This document shows positions 35,580 to 36,427 of a DNA stretch of 36,427 nucleotides, in pieces. Numbering within the stretch: the stretch's first letter is position 1; each line of letters starts with the position of its first letter. The stretch is from assembly GCF_008119785.1 (NCBI RefSeq), contig NZ_VSFA01000073.1, forward strand, positions 1 through 36,427, written 5' to 3'. The notes beneath the pieces were generated by a model that made no database searches, was not told the DNA's origin, and worked only from the letters and a program-made list of their open reading frames with translations. The DNA is from Micromonospora sp. MP36. GTDB taxonomy: Bacteria; Actinomycetota; Actinomycetes; Mycobacteriales; Micromonosporaceae. A program made the position numbers and the translations under genes.

Positions 35580-35760
35580 TGGCGGACCGGTCCCCGGACC
35601 GCCTCTGCCGGTCCGCGCAGGCCTGCCCGCGGTCCGGGACGCCACCGTCGCGGTCCCGCCTCGGCGGACCAGCGCTCGGCGGTCCCGGACGGCGTTGGCG
35701 GTCCCGGACCGGCGGGCGGGCGACCCACACTGGTCCGGGACCGAGGCCCGCAGATCGTCG
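35580..35760. repeat. Degenerate GGTCCGGGAC-type repeat cluster
   Basis: The motif GGTCC(C)GGAC and its complement recur many times, including the palindrome CGGTCC-CC-GGACCG (35587-35600) and further copies near 35630, 35685, 35700 and 35732. In one frame it would encode a Val/Pro/Asp/Gly-rich linker of the sort found before the C-terminus of DUF2637 proteins, so it may be decayed linker-coding sequence. Confidence 0.4.
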
Positions 35761-35920
35761 CTCTGGTCCCGGCCGCCCGGACCGCCGCCCACGCGTTGAC
35801 CGCTCATGGACACCGCTGTCCCGCGAGGCCCTCGCCCGACGGCTACGCGCTGACGGGCGCCACCTGTCCGCCGCCACCGCTTCGGCGCTCGTGCGGCTCC
35901 TGCGCGCCGATGCCACCACA
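35740..35920 (+). pseudogene. Frameshifted remnant like the C-terminus of DUF2637/SpdB-type plasmid proteins
   Basis: Frame one reads PQIVALVPAARTAAHALTAHG to 35810; frame two continues at once TPLSREALARRLRADGRHLS, then AATASALVRLLRAD. Joined, they resemble the helix-turn-helix-like tail of DUF2637 proteins, which are typical of actinomycete plasmids and integrated conjugative elements. The membrane segments of the family are missing upstream. The frame change lies at about 35805-35811. The assignment is from memory of the family pattern and is tentative. Confidence 0.35.
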
Positions 35921-35937
35921 CCCCGACCGGCTCAGAC

Positions 35938-36110
35938 GGGACCTGTCAGACCTGGACTCCGCGTGACAGGACCACGGTCCGCGATTCCGGTCAGGCTGCG
36001 CCCTGTCTGTGAGGCAGCGCGGGCGCTGCTGTCCGCAAGCCCGCTGTCTGACAGAATCTGACCGGACCTCACAGGACCTGACACGACCTGACAGGACCTG
36101 ACCCGACGGG
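35938..36110. repeat. Phased 10-bp direct repeats with nearby palindromes
   Basis: Five consecutive 10-base units (36061-36110) follow the pattern ACNNGACCTG, three of them nearly identical; two more GACCTG copies lie at about 35942 and 35952. Beside them are the palindromes GCAGCGC-GG-GCGCTGC (36014-36029) and CTGTCTGACAG (36044-36054). Repeats in step with the DNA helix next to dyads resemble protein-binding arrays at replication or transfer origins. Confidence 0.5.
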
Positions 36111-36427
36111 TGGGCCAGCAGCTGGTCTCCAGAGAACCGAGGGGCAGGTCCAGATCGGCGGCGCTGTCGACCCTGATGGAGGCTGACAAGGGTGCAGCAG
36201 CGGTGCGGAATCCCGCGACCGTCGCGGTGGCCTGCGGGCTACGCGGCGACCCGTACGAGCGGTCGAAAAGGGGCCTGTCGTGGGCGCTCGTCGCCGCCGA
36301 GCCGGCCCTGTGGTTGTCAGCTCGCGTGTGGGGGCTCGGCTGGGTGCGGCATTGGGGGCTCGGTTGGGGGCGTCGGCGATTCGAGGCCCCAAACGAGCCT
36401 TGCCGATCTGCCCTGTCAGGTGGCTGA
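36111..36427. other. Gene-free right edge with imperfect hairpin
   Basis: No gene is supported here. Two copies of TGGGGGCTCGG lie near 36330 and 36353, and an imperfect inverted repeat (36357-36371 with 36385-36399, 13 of 15 paired, 13-base loop) could be a terminator for a gene to the right on the minus strand or for the decayed sequence on the left. Both strands give only low-complexity Arg/Pro/Gly frames. Confidence 0.35.

Noticed and set aside
35338..36392. Several minus-strand frames at the right edge as possible genes
   Set aside because: They are Arg/Pro/Ser-rich, have no ribosome-binding site or family motif, and overlap repeats and the DUF397 remnant.

Overview
The window is about 73% GC, with GTG and TTG starts, short or overlapping gene joints, probable leaderless promoters, paired XRE/DUF397 genes and a conservon-type histidine kinase. 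This points to the chromosome of a filamentous actinomycete, most likely Micromonosporaceae (Micromonospora or a close relative). The assignment rests on gene style and recognised families only, not on a search.

Layout, left to right. (1) 1-6767, all on the minus strand: a sugar-uptake operon read leftwards as ROK regulator, sugar ABC ATPase, permease, Tat-type lipoprotein binding protein and Gfo/Idh/MocA dehydrogenase, followed by the first 35 codons of an archaeal-type myo-inositol-phosphate synthase. A dyad upstream of the ROK gene is a good operator candidate. (2) 6999-14245: a YihY/BrkB membrane protein and a NodI/NodJ-like ABC-2 exporter. Its two permeases (8122-9740) are separated from the matching ATPase (13313-14245) by 3.6 kb of accessory genes: a SAM methyltransferase, an XRE-DUF5753/DUF397 pair, two divergent small genes and a carboxymuconolactone-decarboxylase-like protein.

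(3) 14442-21523, plus strand: the most unusual locus. A TRAP transporter with fused membrane subunit and a TAXI binding lipoprotein is followed by a nitrate/nitrite-sensing-type histidine kinase, a roadblock/LC7 protein and a second, paralogous TAXI binding lipoprotein. The last three genes overlap by 4 bases each. The kinase and roadblock protein look like the first half of a Streptomyces conservon, but the DUF742 protein and GTPase are absent and a binding protein sits in their place. I infer a ligand-sensing unit tied to TRAP uptake.

(4) 21527-33018: housekeeping and transport genes: a 178-residue protein coupled to DNA primase (dnaG), a divergent LtrA-like membrane protein, an ABC-2 exporter with its own small XRE repressor and a dyad operator over a probable leaderless promoter, a siderophore-interacting protein under a perfect iron box, dGTPase, a VOC protein, and pyruvate phosphate dikinase (ppdK) followed by a long REP-like hairpin. 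(5) 33332-35074: a GH20 beta-N-acetylhexosaminidase preceded by a LacI-type operator and closed by a strong hairpin. (6) 35123-36427: no intact gene seen. It holds a frameshifted DUF397 gene, a frameshifted piece resembling the C-terminus of DUF2637/SpdB-type plasmid proteins, and phased 10-bp repeats, which together suggest the edge of a decayed integrated plasmid or conjugative element.
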